A DNA stretch of 11,464 nucleotides, taken from Candidatus Zipacnadia bacterium (GTDB taxonomy: Bacteria; Armatimonadota; Zipacnadia; Zipacnadales; Zipacnadaceae). Both the position numbers and the translations under genes were made by a program. The first letter of the stretch is position 1. Each line of letters opens with the position of its first letter. Location of the stretch: NCBI GenBank assembly GCA_029821215.1, contig JALGTV010000026.1, positions 1-11,464 of the forward strand, given 5' to 3'. Of the stretch, positions 1 to 6,791 are shown one piece after another. The notes beneath the pieces are model-generated. The model had not been told where the DNA came from. It ran no database searches and worked only from the letters and a program-made list of their open reading frames with translations.

Positions 1-224
1 AATTGCAGGGCCACCGTGCCACACCAGGTCAGCACTACCGGGTCTTCTGGGGTTACTTCCAGCGCCGCCTGGAAGGCAGCTTTGGCCTCGGTCAGCTTAT
101 CTTGCTCATAAAGGCTAATGCCGCGGTGGAAGTCATCCTGCTCGGCAGGTTGAGCCACCGCTACAACCGTGCTGGTCAGCAGTAACAAGCAGCCCCACCA
201 TACCATCAATGAATGCTTAGTCAT
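1..224 (-). CDS. Exported TPR-repeat protein, N-terminal part (runs off left edge)
   Basis: Reading leftward from an ATG at 224 there is an open frame of 74 codons with no stop before the window edge. The N-terminus has a Lys/His start, a hydrophobic stretch (VWWGCLLLLTSTVVAVA) and a likely signal peptidase I site after AVA, so the product is probably exported. The mature part begins with a TPR-like helix pair: FHRGISLYEQDKLTEAKAAF followed by QAALEVTPEDPVV, with the usual small/aromatic spacing and the Pro near the repeat end. A purine-rich AGGGGGT lies about 8 bases upstream of the ATG. TPR proteins are protein-protein scaffolds; the partner cannot be inferred from this fragment. It lies downstream of dxs on the same strand after a gap of about 180 bases, so it may have its own promoter. 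The protein is clearly incomplete. Confidence 0.72.
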   Translation of the reverse strand, partial: MTKHSLMVWWGCLLLLTSTVVAVAQPAEQDDFHRGISLYEQDKLTEAKAAFQAALEVTPEDPVVLTWCGTVALQ

Positions 225-405
225 AGGTTGTACCCCCTGCTGGTGCAGATTTATTGGTCCTGACTTTGAGACTATTCGAAAATCCGTGGGAAGGGCATCC
301 CTGCCCTGATAGCGGTCTATCCCTACCCACCCAATTTCACGCAATTTGCTCTTACAAGTAGCCCAGAATGACCTTTTGCGACAGTCTCTGGTTTATGGAT
401 AGTAT
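225..405. other. Intergenic gap between dxs and the TPR gene, with a small hairpin
   Basis: No gene is seen in these 181 bases. On the minus strand there are two small hairpins: AGGGCA-TCCC-TGCCCT at 292-307 (6-bp stem) and, just upstream of it, a GATAG/CTATC pair. Neither is followed by a good U-run, so termination after dxs is only possible. A weak promoter-like pair (TTGCGT, 17 bases, GATAGA, minus strand) could serve the TPR gene but matches the consensus poorly. Confidence 0.3.
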
Positions 406-2301
406 TTAGTGCGCTGCGTGAGCGGCCCTGGGCGCACACATCTGTACCGTGGCCTCGGCGATAGCATCGCTGTCAATTCCGCACTGGCGACGAAGAAGCT
501 CGGTGTCACCGTATTGGACAAACTGGTCGGGTATGCCTAAGCGCACCAATTGGACATCGGTCAAGCCTCGGTCAGATAATAGCTCAGCCACCCCAGCACC
601 AAACCCGCCGGCCAACACATTCTCCTCCACTGTCACGATGCGGCCTATGGTGTCAGATAGGTGGACAATGAGCGGCTCATCCAGCGGCTTGACAAAGCGA
701 GTATTCACCACAGTGCAGTCAATATCCTCCTTAGCAACCTGCTCGGCGGCCTGCAGGGCAGGATGTAGACGGTTGCCCACCGCCAGGATCGCCACATCAG
801 CTCCCTCGCGCACCACTTGCGCCTTGCCTACTAACAATGGCTCCAGTGGCTGGTCAAGTGATGCTCCTGGGCCGCTGCCCCGCGGATAGCGTACCGCCGC
901 CGGTCCGTCAGCGGCAAGCGCGGTAACCAACATCTGGCGCAATTCCCCCTCGTCGGCTGGAGCCATTAGTATGATGTCGGGCACCTGCCGGAAATAACTG
1001 AGGTCAAAAACCCCGTGATGAGTAGCCCCGTCTTCGCCTACCAGACCACCACGATCTACCGCGAAGACCACTGGCAAGTGTTGCTGGGCCACATCGTGGA
1101 GAATCTGGTCATAGGCTCGCTGTAGAAAAGTCGAGTATATGGCCACCACCGGCCGCAACCCAGCCGCCGCCAGTCCGGCCGCATAGGTAACTGCGTGGGC
1201 TTCAGTCATGCCCACATCAAAGCACCGATTAGGGAATTTCTTCTTAAATAGTTCCAGTCCTGTACTGGACAGCATCGCCGCCGAGATAGCCACGATGCGC
1301 TCATCCTCTTCCGCCAGTTCACAAAGCGTCTGGGCGAAGACTTCACTATAGGTAGGATGGCTCCGGATGGCTACCTCACCATTACTGATATCAAAGGGTC
1401 GGATACCGTGGAATTTGGATGGATTAGTTTCCGCCGGCCGGTAGCCGCGCCCTTTCTGGGTTATCGTATGGAGCAGTACTGGTCCGTCCAGGCGCATAGC
1501 ATTTTCCAACACGTCAATAAGTTTGGGCAGGTTATGACCGTCAACGGGGCCCAGATAAGTGAAGCCCAGTTGTTCAAAGAGCATCCCCGGCACCACTAAC
1601 TGCTTTACACTTTCCTTGACCCGATCCATGGCCTCTAACATCGCATCGCCCATCGGTATCCGTTGCAGAATGCGCATGGCATCACGCCGCGCCCGGCGAC
1701 TGGCGGGATGGACGCTGGCCCGCAACTTGGCCAGGTAGCTGGAAATCGCTCCCACATTGGGGCTGATACTCATCTTATTGTCATTGAGTATGATCAGCAA
1801 GTCGCGCTGCTGCTCGCCAGCTTGGTTCAGCGCTTCCCAGGCCAGGCCCCCGGTCAGAGCGCCGTCGCCGATAACTGCTACCACATGCTCGTCTGTGCCG
1901 CGTAAATCCCGGGCAGTAGCAAACCCCAGAGCCGCTGAGATAGAAGTGCTGCCATGGCCGGCTCCGAACGGGTCATGTTCACTCTCAGTACGGCTGGTAA
2001 AACCGGATAGGCCGTCCAACTGGCGCAAGGTAGGGAACTGCTCGCGGCGTCCGGTCAGCAGCTTGTGGGTATAGCACTGGTGTCCTACATCCCAAATGAT
2101 CTTATCCACCGGCGAATTGAAAACGCGGTGGATGGCCAGGGTAAGCTCCACCACCCCCAGGTTAGGGGCCAGATGCCCGCCCGTGTGAGCGGTGGTGGCT
2201 ATGATACGCTCCCGTATCTCCTCGGCCAGCTTCCTCAACTCTTTGGCCGACATGTTCTTCAGGTCGCTGGGTGAATTGATCTGGTCCAGGTACTTAGCCA
2301 T
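406..2301 (-). CDS. dxs: 1-deoxy-D-xylulose-5-phosphate synthase
   Basis: Dxs condenses pyruvate and glyceraldehyde-3-phosphate to DXP, the first step of the MEP isoprenoid route, using thiamine diphosphate. At 631 residues it has the usual full length. Visible hallmarks are TGGHLAPNLG with His43, the ThDP motif GDGALTGG (145-152) ending in NDN (173-175), DVGH/HK in the N-terminal domain, the catalytic Glu367 within DVGMTEAHAV, Arg417 in DRGGLVGEDG, and RYPRGSGPG near the C-terminal domain. Several normally constant spots differ: TEAH for the usual AEQH, GHGSTS for GHSSTS, and AAMLSSTGL for AAMPxGTGL. The frame is intact. It is the last gene of the operon, 9 bases after the xseB stop. No strong Shine-Dalgarno precedes its ATG, which suggests translational coupling. 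The farnesyl diphosphate synthase gene ispA, often found between xseB and dxs, is absent here. Confidence 0.97.
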   Translation of the reverse strand: MAKYLDQINSPSDLKNMSAKELRKLAEEIRERIIATTAHTGGHLAPNLGVVELTLAIHRVFNSPVDKIIWDVGHQCYTHKLLTGRREQFPTLRQLDGLSGFTSRTESEHDPFGAGHGSTSISAALGFATARDLRGTDEHVVAVIGDGALTGGLAWEALNQAGEQQRDLLIILNDNKMSISPNVGAISSYLAKLRASVHPASRRARRDAMRILQRIPMGDAMLEAMDRVKESVKQLVVPGMLFEQLGFTYLGPVDGHNLPKLIDVLENAMRLDGPVLLHTITQKGRGYRPAETNPSKFHGIRPFDISNGEVAIRSHPTYSEVFAQTLCELAEEDERIVAISAAMLSSTGLELFKKKFPNRCFDVGMTEAHAVTYAAGLAAAGLRPVVAIYSTFLQRAYDQILHDVAQQHLPVVFAVDRGGLVGEDGATHHGVFDLSYFRQVPDIILMAPADEGELRQMLVTALAADGPAAVRYPRGSGPGASLDQPLEPLLVGKAQVVREGADVAILAVGNRLHPALQAAEQVAKEDIDCTVVNTRFVKPLDEPLIVHLSDTIGRIVTVEENVLAGGFGAGVAELLSDRGLTDVQLVRLGIPDQFVQYGDTELLRRQCGIDSDAIAEATVQMCAPRAAHAAH

Positions 2302-2310
2302 AAATCAACA

Positions 2311-2550
2311 CTACTCAAATAGTGAGTCCTCCTCTGATTCTGTCGCCGCATCCTCCAGCTCCGCGTACTCCTCAATGCGAGCCTCGGCCTCGGTCAGCTT
2401 CTGGGCGCAGATTTCTTTCAATTTCATGCCCTCTTCAAACTTGGCCAGCGCCTCGGCCAGCGGCAGCTGTCCGGCCTCCAACTCGGCTACAATTTGCTCC
2501 AACTTCTCGGCTGCTTGTTCGAAACTCAACTCTTCAGTGTTTGCTGACAT
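2311..2550 (-). CDS. xseB: Exodeoxyribonuclease VII small subunit
   Basis: XseB binds along the XseA large subunit to form exonuclease VII, which degrades single-stranded DNA to oligonucleotides. The predicted 79-residue protein has the family signature near its start (SFEQAAEKLEQIVAELEAG, then LPLAEALAKFEEGMKLKEIC) and is wholly helical and acidic, with an acidic tail ending in DSLFE. The ATG at 2550 was chosen because AGGA at 2559-2562 lies 8 bases upstream. An in-frame ATG at 2559 (adding MKK) starts only one base after the xseA stop but has no spaced ribosome-binding site. An upstream extension in this frame lies inside xseA and is not credible. Tight packing behind xseA fits equal expression of the two subunits. 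Confidence 0.93.
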   Translation of the reverse strand: MSANTEELSFEQAAEKLEQIVAELEAGQLPLAEALAKFEEGMKLKEICAQKLTEAEARIEEYAELEDAATESEEDSLFE

Positions 2551-2558
2551 TTTCTTCA

Positions 2559-2562
2559 TCCT
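2559..2562 (-). promoter_or_regulatory. Ribosome-binding site deciding the xseB start
   Basis: On the minus strand AGGA overlaps the end of the xseA stop region and sits 8 bases before the ATG at 2550. It is too close to serve the alternative ATG at 2559, so it favours the shorter xseB. Confidence 0.5.
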
Positions 2563-3778
2563 ATGGTTGTTGAGGCTGAAGCTGGGTAACCTCGGTGAGT
2601 ATCTCGCCGTCGGTGACTGCAACGGCCATATCTTCGCCCGGCTGGACCGCGCTTACCGTAGTCACCAGTCCGTCATCGCGAAGCCGGTGGCAGATGGCGT
2701 AGCCACGTTGTAGCACCCCCATCGGACTCAGGGCACCAAGCGCAGCGGCTGATTTCTCAAAACGGTTGCGCCGGGCGTCGGTCAGAGCTTGCCAGTACCT
2801 GTATATATTGGCGGTTAACTCGTCGAGTCGTTGCTGAGCGGACTCAATCAGCATCTGCGGTCGGGCCAGCACTGGCCGCTCGCTTAGCCGCTGCAGTTGC
2901 GCTTGCTTGGCTTGCAGGCTGCTCTGCAAACCAGCGTGCAGGCGTTGGGCGTCTGTGTCCAACTGGGCCAGCAGCTCGCGCTGGTCGGGCACTACCATCT
3001 CGGCCGCCGCAGAGGGAGTAGCCGCCCGCGCATCAGCCACAAAGTCAGCTATGGTAAAGTCGGTCTCATGGCCCACCGCACTGATAACTGGCTTGGGACT
3101 GGCGAAGATGGCGCGAGCTACTGCCTCCTCGTTGAATGCCCACAGATCCTCCAGCGAACCACCGCCCCGCCCGACAATGATCACGTCAATATCATCCCGA
3201 GTCCCGGCCGCCCGCAGCGAGTTGATGATGCTGGGGGCAGCTTGCTCACCCTGGACAATAGTGGGGAATACTACTATGGCGGCCAAAGGATAGCGGCGGC
3301 TGATAATACTGGTTAAATCACGGATGGCGGCCCCGGTGGGCGAGGTACAAATGCCAATAGTCCCGGGAAAGCGGGGCAAGGCCCGCTTGCGCGAGACCTC
3401 AAACAGCCCCTCGGCCTCCAGCTTGTCCTTCAGCTCCTGAAGTTTGGCATGCAGGTCCCCCAGGCCGTCGGGGCGCATAAAACGGACGATGAGTTGATAC
3501 TGCCCTGCCCGCTCGTAGACCGTCACATTGCCACCGGCGATTACTTGCATGCCCGCCTCCGGCTCAAAACCCAAGCCCTGAGCTGCGCCCCGAAAGCAGA
3601 CACACCGAATCTGGCTGTCGTTGTCCTTGAGTGAAAAGTAAAGATGGCCGGAGCGGTGGTGGGTGAAATTGGAGACCTCACCCCGGACAACTACCTGCTG
3701 GAGCACCGCGTCAGCATCCAGCAGGTCTTTAACATATTTCGTCAATTCACTAACAGTTAGGGTTTGTGATTGGTCCAT
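2561..3778 (-). CDS. xseA: Exodeoxyribonuclease VII large subunit
   Basis: This is the catalytic and DNA-binding subunit of exonuclease VII, active on single-stranded DNA in repair. The 405-residue protein has an N-terminal OB-fold (about 5-100, including LTVSELTKYVKDLLD and VRGEVSNF...GHLYFSLKD). The catalytic core follows, with the family motifs TSPTGAAIRDL, IIVGRGGGSLEDLWAFNEE and SAVGHETDFTIADFVAD.RAATPSAAAE. A coiled helical stretch then carries the small subunits, and a typical C-terminal segment reads LSPMGVLQRGYAI. All expected motifs are present. The gene starts 4 bases after the nusB stop and ends just before xseB. The Shine-Dalgarno is weak (GAG near the start), which fits coupled translation from nusB. 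Confidence 0.97.
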   Translation of the reverse strand: MDQSQTLTVSELTKYVKDLLDADAVLQQVVVRGEVSNFTHHRSGHLYFSLKDNDSQIRCVCFRGAAQGLGFEPEAGMQVIAGGNVTVYERAGQYQLIVRFMRPDGLGDLHAKLQELKDKLEAEGLFEVSRKRALPRFPGTIGICTSPTGAAIRDLTSIISRRYPLAAIVVFPTIVQGEQAAPSIINSLRAAGTRDDIDVIIVGRGGGSLEDLWAFNEEAVARAIFASPKPVISAVGHETDFTIADFVADARAATPSAAAEMVVPDQRELLAQLDTDAQRLHAGLQSSLQAKQAQLQRLSERPVLARPQMLIESAQQRLDELTANIYRYWQALTDARRNRFEKSAAALGALSPMGVLQRGYAICHRLRDDGLVTTVSAVQPGEDMAVAVTDGEILTEVTQLQPQQP

Positions 3779-3782
3779 CTGC

Positions 3783-4295
3783 TCAACGATCGCCCCGACC
3801 CTCGGGAATCTCTAACGCCTCCTGCCGGGCGACTGCTCCTAAAATACCGTTGATAAACTTGCCCGACTCAGGCGTGGCATATTCTTTGGCTAACTCTACG
3901 GCCTCGTCAATAGTAGCTCCCACCGGCACATCGGGCACATACCACATCTCGGCCAGAGCTAAACGCAGGATATTCCGATCTACCAGCGGCATCCGCTCGA
4001 TGCGCCAGCCTTCAGCCTGTTCGCTTATCGTCTCATCAATAGTTTCTGCGTATTGGAAGTATACTTTCGCCAGCCGGCAGCCAAAGGCTTCGATTTGTGC
4101 TGTTAGTTTAACTACTTCCTGGCGTGGCATGCCCCAGTGATCTAACAACATACTAAGCACCGCCCCCGCCTGTTGCATGATATGGCTGGGGGTGTTATGG
4201 CTGACGTCGGCCGCATACAGCAGGGCCAGCCCTAATTCCCGTCCTCGCCGTCTGGCTCCCACCCGCGACCGGGTTGTCAAAGCATCGCCTTTCAT
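3783..4295 (-). CDS. nusB: Transcription antitermination factor NusB
   Basis: NusB pairs with NusE (ribosomal protein S10) on boxA RNA and promotes antitermination of rRNA operons. The protein is helical with the family pattern: an Arg-rich N-terminus followed by GRELGLALLYAADV, then MPLVDRNILRLALAEM, VGATIDEAVELAKEY and SGKFINGILGAVAR. At 170 residues it is somewhat longer than the usual 130-150, because of the N-terminal Arg-rich tail and a short C-terminal extension. The ATG at 4295 has a poor ribosome-binding site. A TTG five codons later is preceded by AAAGG at good spacing and would give a start at TTRSRVGARRRG, so the true start may be slightly shorter. The neighbours on both sides match the conserved accC-nusB-xseA order. 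Confidence 0.95.
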   Translation of the reverse strand: MKGDALTTRSRVGARRRGRELGLALLYAADVSHNTPSHIMQQAGAVLSMLLDHWGMPRQEVVKLTAQIEAFGCRLAKVYFQYAETIDETISEQAEGWRIERMPLVDRNILRLALAEMWYVPDVPVGATIDEAVELAKEYATPESGKFINGILGAVARQEALEIPEGRGDR

Positions 4296-4329
4296 ACGGT
4301 TGACAGCCTACCCACGAAAGTGCCCCGTG

Positions 4330-4512
4330 CTACTGGAGTGTCCCATAATATCGGCCTACTAATCCCCCTACAATAGCCAGGAGCAAAACGAATATTCCCG
4401 CTGCTAATCCTTGACAGACGATGACCGTACCAACTACCAATCCGCAGATGGCGCCCACCACCGTAGCCACCTTGCGATCACGACTATTGTTCGTTTCAGT
4501 TTGATCTTCCAC
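4330..4512 (-). CDS. Small two-helix membrane protein, DUF2273-like
   Basis: This 60-residue protein has a short polar N-terminus (MEDQTETNNSRDRK) and two hydrophobic segments, about 15-35 and 37-54, separated by a tight Gly-containing turn, ending in GRYYGTLQ. This shape matches the DUF2273 small membrane proteins that lie beside Asp23/Gls24 and AmaP genes between accC and nusB in many Bacillota; the assignment rests on shape and position more than on clear motifs. The start is GTG, 2 bases after the accC stop, with a very strong AAGGAGG six bases upstream lying inside the end of accC. No asp23 or amaP gene accompanies it. In Bacillota the family is linked to the Asp23 envelope-stress complex at the membrane; its role here is unknown. 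Confidence 0.7.
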   Translation of the reverse strand: MEDQTETNNSRDRKVATVVGAICGLVVGTVIVCQGLAAGIFVLLLAIVGGLVGRYYGTLQ

Positions 4513-4514
4513 GG

Positions 4515-5870
4515 CTATCCTCCTTCGCTGAGCCCCATCCGGCGTTCCAGAAAGTGAGTATCTATGTCCCCCTGCCGGAAGTAGGCGTTACCTAAAATAC
4601 GCAGATGGTAGGGGATATTAGTGCGAATGCCCTCGACTACCAGGCTCTGCAAGGCACCTTCCATCCGGGCGATGGTCTTCTGCCGTGTCTGATCCCAGCA
4701 GATTACCTTGGCTATCATCGGATCATAGTGAGAGGGAACCACACTATCTGTCGTCACCCCACTATCAATCCGCACCCCAGGTCCCACCGGCGTCTGCCAG
4801 CGGCTAATTGTACCCGGAGAGGGAGCAAAACCTCTATCCGGGTCTGCCGCTAAAATCCGACACTCCAGCGCATGACCATTAAACCAAATCTGGCCCTGCT
4901 CGCAGCTTAGCGGCTCACCAGCAGCGATCTGTATCTGCTCCCGGACAATATCCACTCCGGTCAACATTTCCGTAACCGGGTGTTCTACCTGGATACGTGT
5001 GTTCATTTCGATGAAATAGAACCGGCGCCGCTCATCAAGCAGAAACTCTACGGTACCAGCATTGCGGTACCCGACGGCTTCGGCAGCCTTAACTGCTGCT
5101 TCTCCCAGCCGCCGGCGCACGCTGCCGGACACCACCGCCGATGGAGATTCTTCCAGCAGTTTCTGGTGACGATATTGGATGGAACATTCTCGTTCACCCA
5201 AGTGAACTATGTTGCCGTGGTTGTCAGCCAGAATCTGTACCTCAACATGCCGCGGCTCCTCCAGGTATTTCTCTAAGTATACTTCACCATCGCCGAATGA
5301 GCTGTTGGCCTCGGCTTGAGCCTGTTCGAAGGCTTCCCTCATCTGCTCGGCATTATGGATAACCCGGATACCACGCCCACCCCCGCCCGCGGAGGCCTTG
5401 ATCATAACTGGATAGCCAAGCTGGTCGGCAATCTGGCGAGCCGCGGTCAGGTCCGTAACTCCGTTGGCGCTGCCAGGTACTACTGGCACCCCGGCTTCCC
5501 GCATGATCCGGCGAGCCTTGGCCTTATCGCCCATCTGAGCGATGACATCGGCCGGCGGCCCTATGAAGGTAATATTGCAGGCCTCGCAGGCCTCAGCAAA
5601 GTCAGGATTCTCCGAAAGATTGCCGTAACCGGGATGAATAGCCTGCGCTTCGGTGATAACCGCCGCACTAATGATATTGGCTACATTAAGATAGCTATCC
5701 TTATTGGGAGCCGGCCCCACACACACTGCCTCGTCAGCCAATGCCACGTGTAGGGATTCCCGGTCCGCCTCCGAATAAATGGTCGCCGTCTTTATCTTCA
5801 GTTCGCGGCAGGCCTGGATGACGCGGCAGGCAATTTCCCCCCGATTGGCTACCAGAATCTTGTTGAACAT
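4515..5870 (-). CDS. accC: Acetyl-CoA carboxylase, biotin carboxylase subunit
   Basis: AccC is the ATP-dependent enzyme that carboxylates biotin on the carrier protein in the first half-reaction of acetyl-CoA carboxylase, feeding malonyl-CoA to fatty-acid synthesis. The 451-residue length is typical. Visible motifs are NRGEIACRV at the N-terminus, HPGYG near 79-83, MGDKAKA, the ATP-grasp glycine loop ASAGGGGRGIRV, PRHVEVQ, the QxRHQK segment, EMNTRIQVEHPVTEM with the catalytic Glu/Asn/Arg, and GVRIDSG near the biotin-contact Arg. Two normally constant residues differ: Asn84 follows HPGYG where Phe is usual (HPGYGFLSEN), and Tyr replaces the first Arg of the CSxQRRHQK motif. An AAGGAG lies 6 bases before the ATG. 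The gene is separated from the accB-like gene by a prepilin-like gene. Confidence 0.96.
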   Translation of the reverse strand: MFNKILVANRGEIACRVIQACRELKIKTATIYSEADRESLHVALADEAVCVGPAPNKDSYLNVANIISAAVITEAQAIHPGYGNLSENPDFAEACEACNITFIGPPADVIAQMGDKAKARRIMREAGVPVVPGSANGVTDLTAARQIADQLGYPVMIKASAGGGGRGIRVIHNAEQMREAFEQAQAEANSSFGDGEVYLEKYLEEPRHVEVQILADNHGNIVHLGERECSIQYRHQKLLEESPSAVVSGSVRRRLGEAAVKAAEAVGYRNAGTVEFLLDERRRFYFIEMNTRIQVEHPVTEMLTGVDIVREQIQIAAGEPLSCEQGQIWFNGHALECRILAADPDRGFAPSPGTISRWQTPVGPGVRIDSGVTTDSVVPSHYDPMIAKVICWDQTRQKTIARMEGALQSLVVEGIRTNIPYHLRILGNAYFRQGDIDTHFLERRMGLSEGG

Positions 5871-5912
5871 TAACGGCTCCTTAGAAGCTTCGTGCTATCA
5901 TCCCGCCCACTG

Positions 5913-6305
5913 TCAGAACTTCTCGTGCCCCGGAGTGGGGCAGTGGATGCGGCCGGTGCGGGGATCGTATTCGTATCTATAGCCGCTGACCGGGCACTTC
6001 AGCGCCACGCCCCAGTTCGGGTCAAGGGTTGGCGGGTAGGTTCCGGTGTCCACTACCTCCATCTGAAGCATCTGGCGCAGCTGGTTGAGATTATTCATGC
6101 ACTCCACACTCTGACCTTTTTGCATAGCCCTACCCGGTAAGGTTTGGGCCTCACCGGCGAACCGGGGCTCAGCCTCTGACTCGCCACGGCCACGCAGGGC
6201 AAAATATCCCCCCGCCAACAGGGCCAGCAGCACCACAACTATCATAATCTCCACCAGGGCAAATCCCCGCTGCTCACCCAGTAGCTCGTCCCCCGTGGTC
6301 CTCAT
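5913..6305 (-). CDS. Type IV prepilin / pseudopilin-like protein
   Basis: The 130-residue protein carries a class III (prepilin) signal: a short leader ending EQRG, then FALVEIMIVVVLLALLAGGY, with cleavage expected after Gly14 and the conserved Glu at mature position 5. Such proteins are cleaved and methylated by prepilin peptidase and assembled into pili, competence or type II secretion pseudopili. The soluble part has CMNNLNQLRQMLQ, a segment ending TYPP, and a C-terminal block with two Cys, each followed by Pro (CPVSGYRYEYDP ... HCPTPGHEKF), which could form a disulfide. The ATG overlaps the accB-like stop (ATGA), and an AGGTGA lies about 6 bases upstream, so it is coupled to the carrier-like gene. 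No pilus assembly gene is near. The prepilin class is clear; the machine it serves is not. Confidence 0.85.
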   Translation of the reverse strand: MRTTGDELLGEQRGFALVEIMIVVVLLALLAGGYFALRGRGESEAEPRFAGEAQTLPGRAMQKGQSVECMNNLNQLRQMLQMEVVDTGTYPPTLDPNWGVALKCPVSGYRYEYDPRTGRIHCPTPGHEKF

Positions 6306-6757
6306 GATTTCTCACCTGTTGCTGGCCTAATCTCAATCAATACTTGCCCATATTCAACGGGTTGTCCGTCCTCGGCCAATATCTGGACGACCTCCCCTGA
6401 TGCCGGGCTTAGCACATCAGTCGGTCGCCCCAGCGCCTCAATGGTACCTACCACCTGATTTTCCTCTACCTGATCACCTATCTCTACTATTGGTTCACTT
6501 TCTGCTCCCCGGCCCCGATAGAATAGACCGACGAAATTGGCTCGCACCGGTATGGTCGGCTCCTTAGCTTGCTGCCCTGGTGGTGCTAACGGCTGGGACT
6601 CAGAGTCTTCCGGTCGTGCCGGGTGGTCTTCCCGAGCAATTGCTCCACTCGGCTGGCGTCTGATCCGTATTAGCTGTTCCCCGTTTCTGACCGATAGCTC
6701 CACAGCCGATGAGGACTTTAGTATCTCTACAAGTTTTTTGATTCTCTGTTCGTCCAT
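6302..6757 (-). CDS. accB: BCCP-like protein lacking the biotinylation lysine
   Basis: By position (between efp and accC) and layout this is AccB: an N-terminal helix (MDEQRIKKLVEILKSSS) and EQLIRIRR strand, a Pro/Ala/Gln-rich linker (about 36-68), and a C-terminal biotinyl/lipoyl-like domain (about 72-146) with ANFVGLFYR, IVEIGDQVEENQ and DGQPVEYGQVLIEIRP. The biotin attachment site is missing: the usual EAMKLMNEI is EALGRPTDV, with Gly110 (codon GGG, 6428-6430) in place of the modified Lys. The flanks align without indel or frameshift, so this is not an obvious sequencing error. It cannot carry biotin as written. It could be a regulatory or structural paralogue, as plant BADC proteins are for plastid ACCase, with a true AccB elsewhere. 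The ATG at 6757 matches the family N-terminus; an in-frame ATG at 6808 overlaps efp and is less likely. The symbol reflects homology, not proven function. Confidence 0.88.
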   Translation of the reverse strand: MDEQRIKKLVEILKSSSAVELSVRNGEQLIRIRRQPSGAIAREDHPARPEDSESQPLAPPGQQAKEPTIPVRANFVGLFYRGRGAESEPIVEIGDQVEENQVVGTIEALGRPTDVLSPASGEVVQILAEDGQPVEYGQVLIEIRPATGEKS

Positions 6758-6791
6758 CGGATTGGCTTCGCCCTCACCACCACAGACTGCG

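Noticed and set aside
449..889. Plus-strand open frame opposite dxs
   Set aside because: Antisense shadow of dxs with low-complexity Ser/Arg-rich translation.
2551..2622. Longer xseB start inside xseA
   Set aside because: The added residues are a shadow of xseA coding sequence and unlike any XseB N-terminus.
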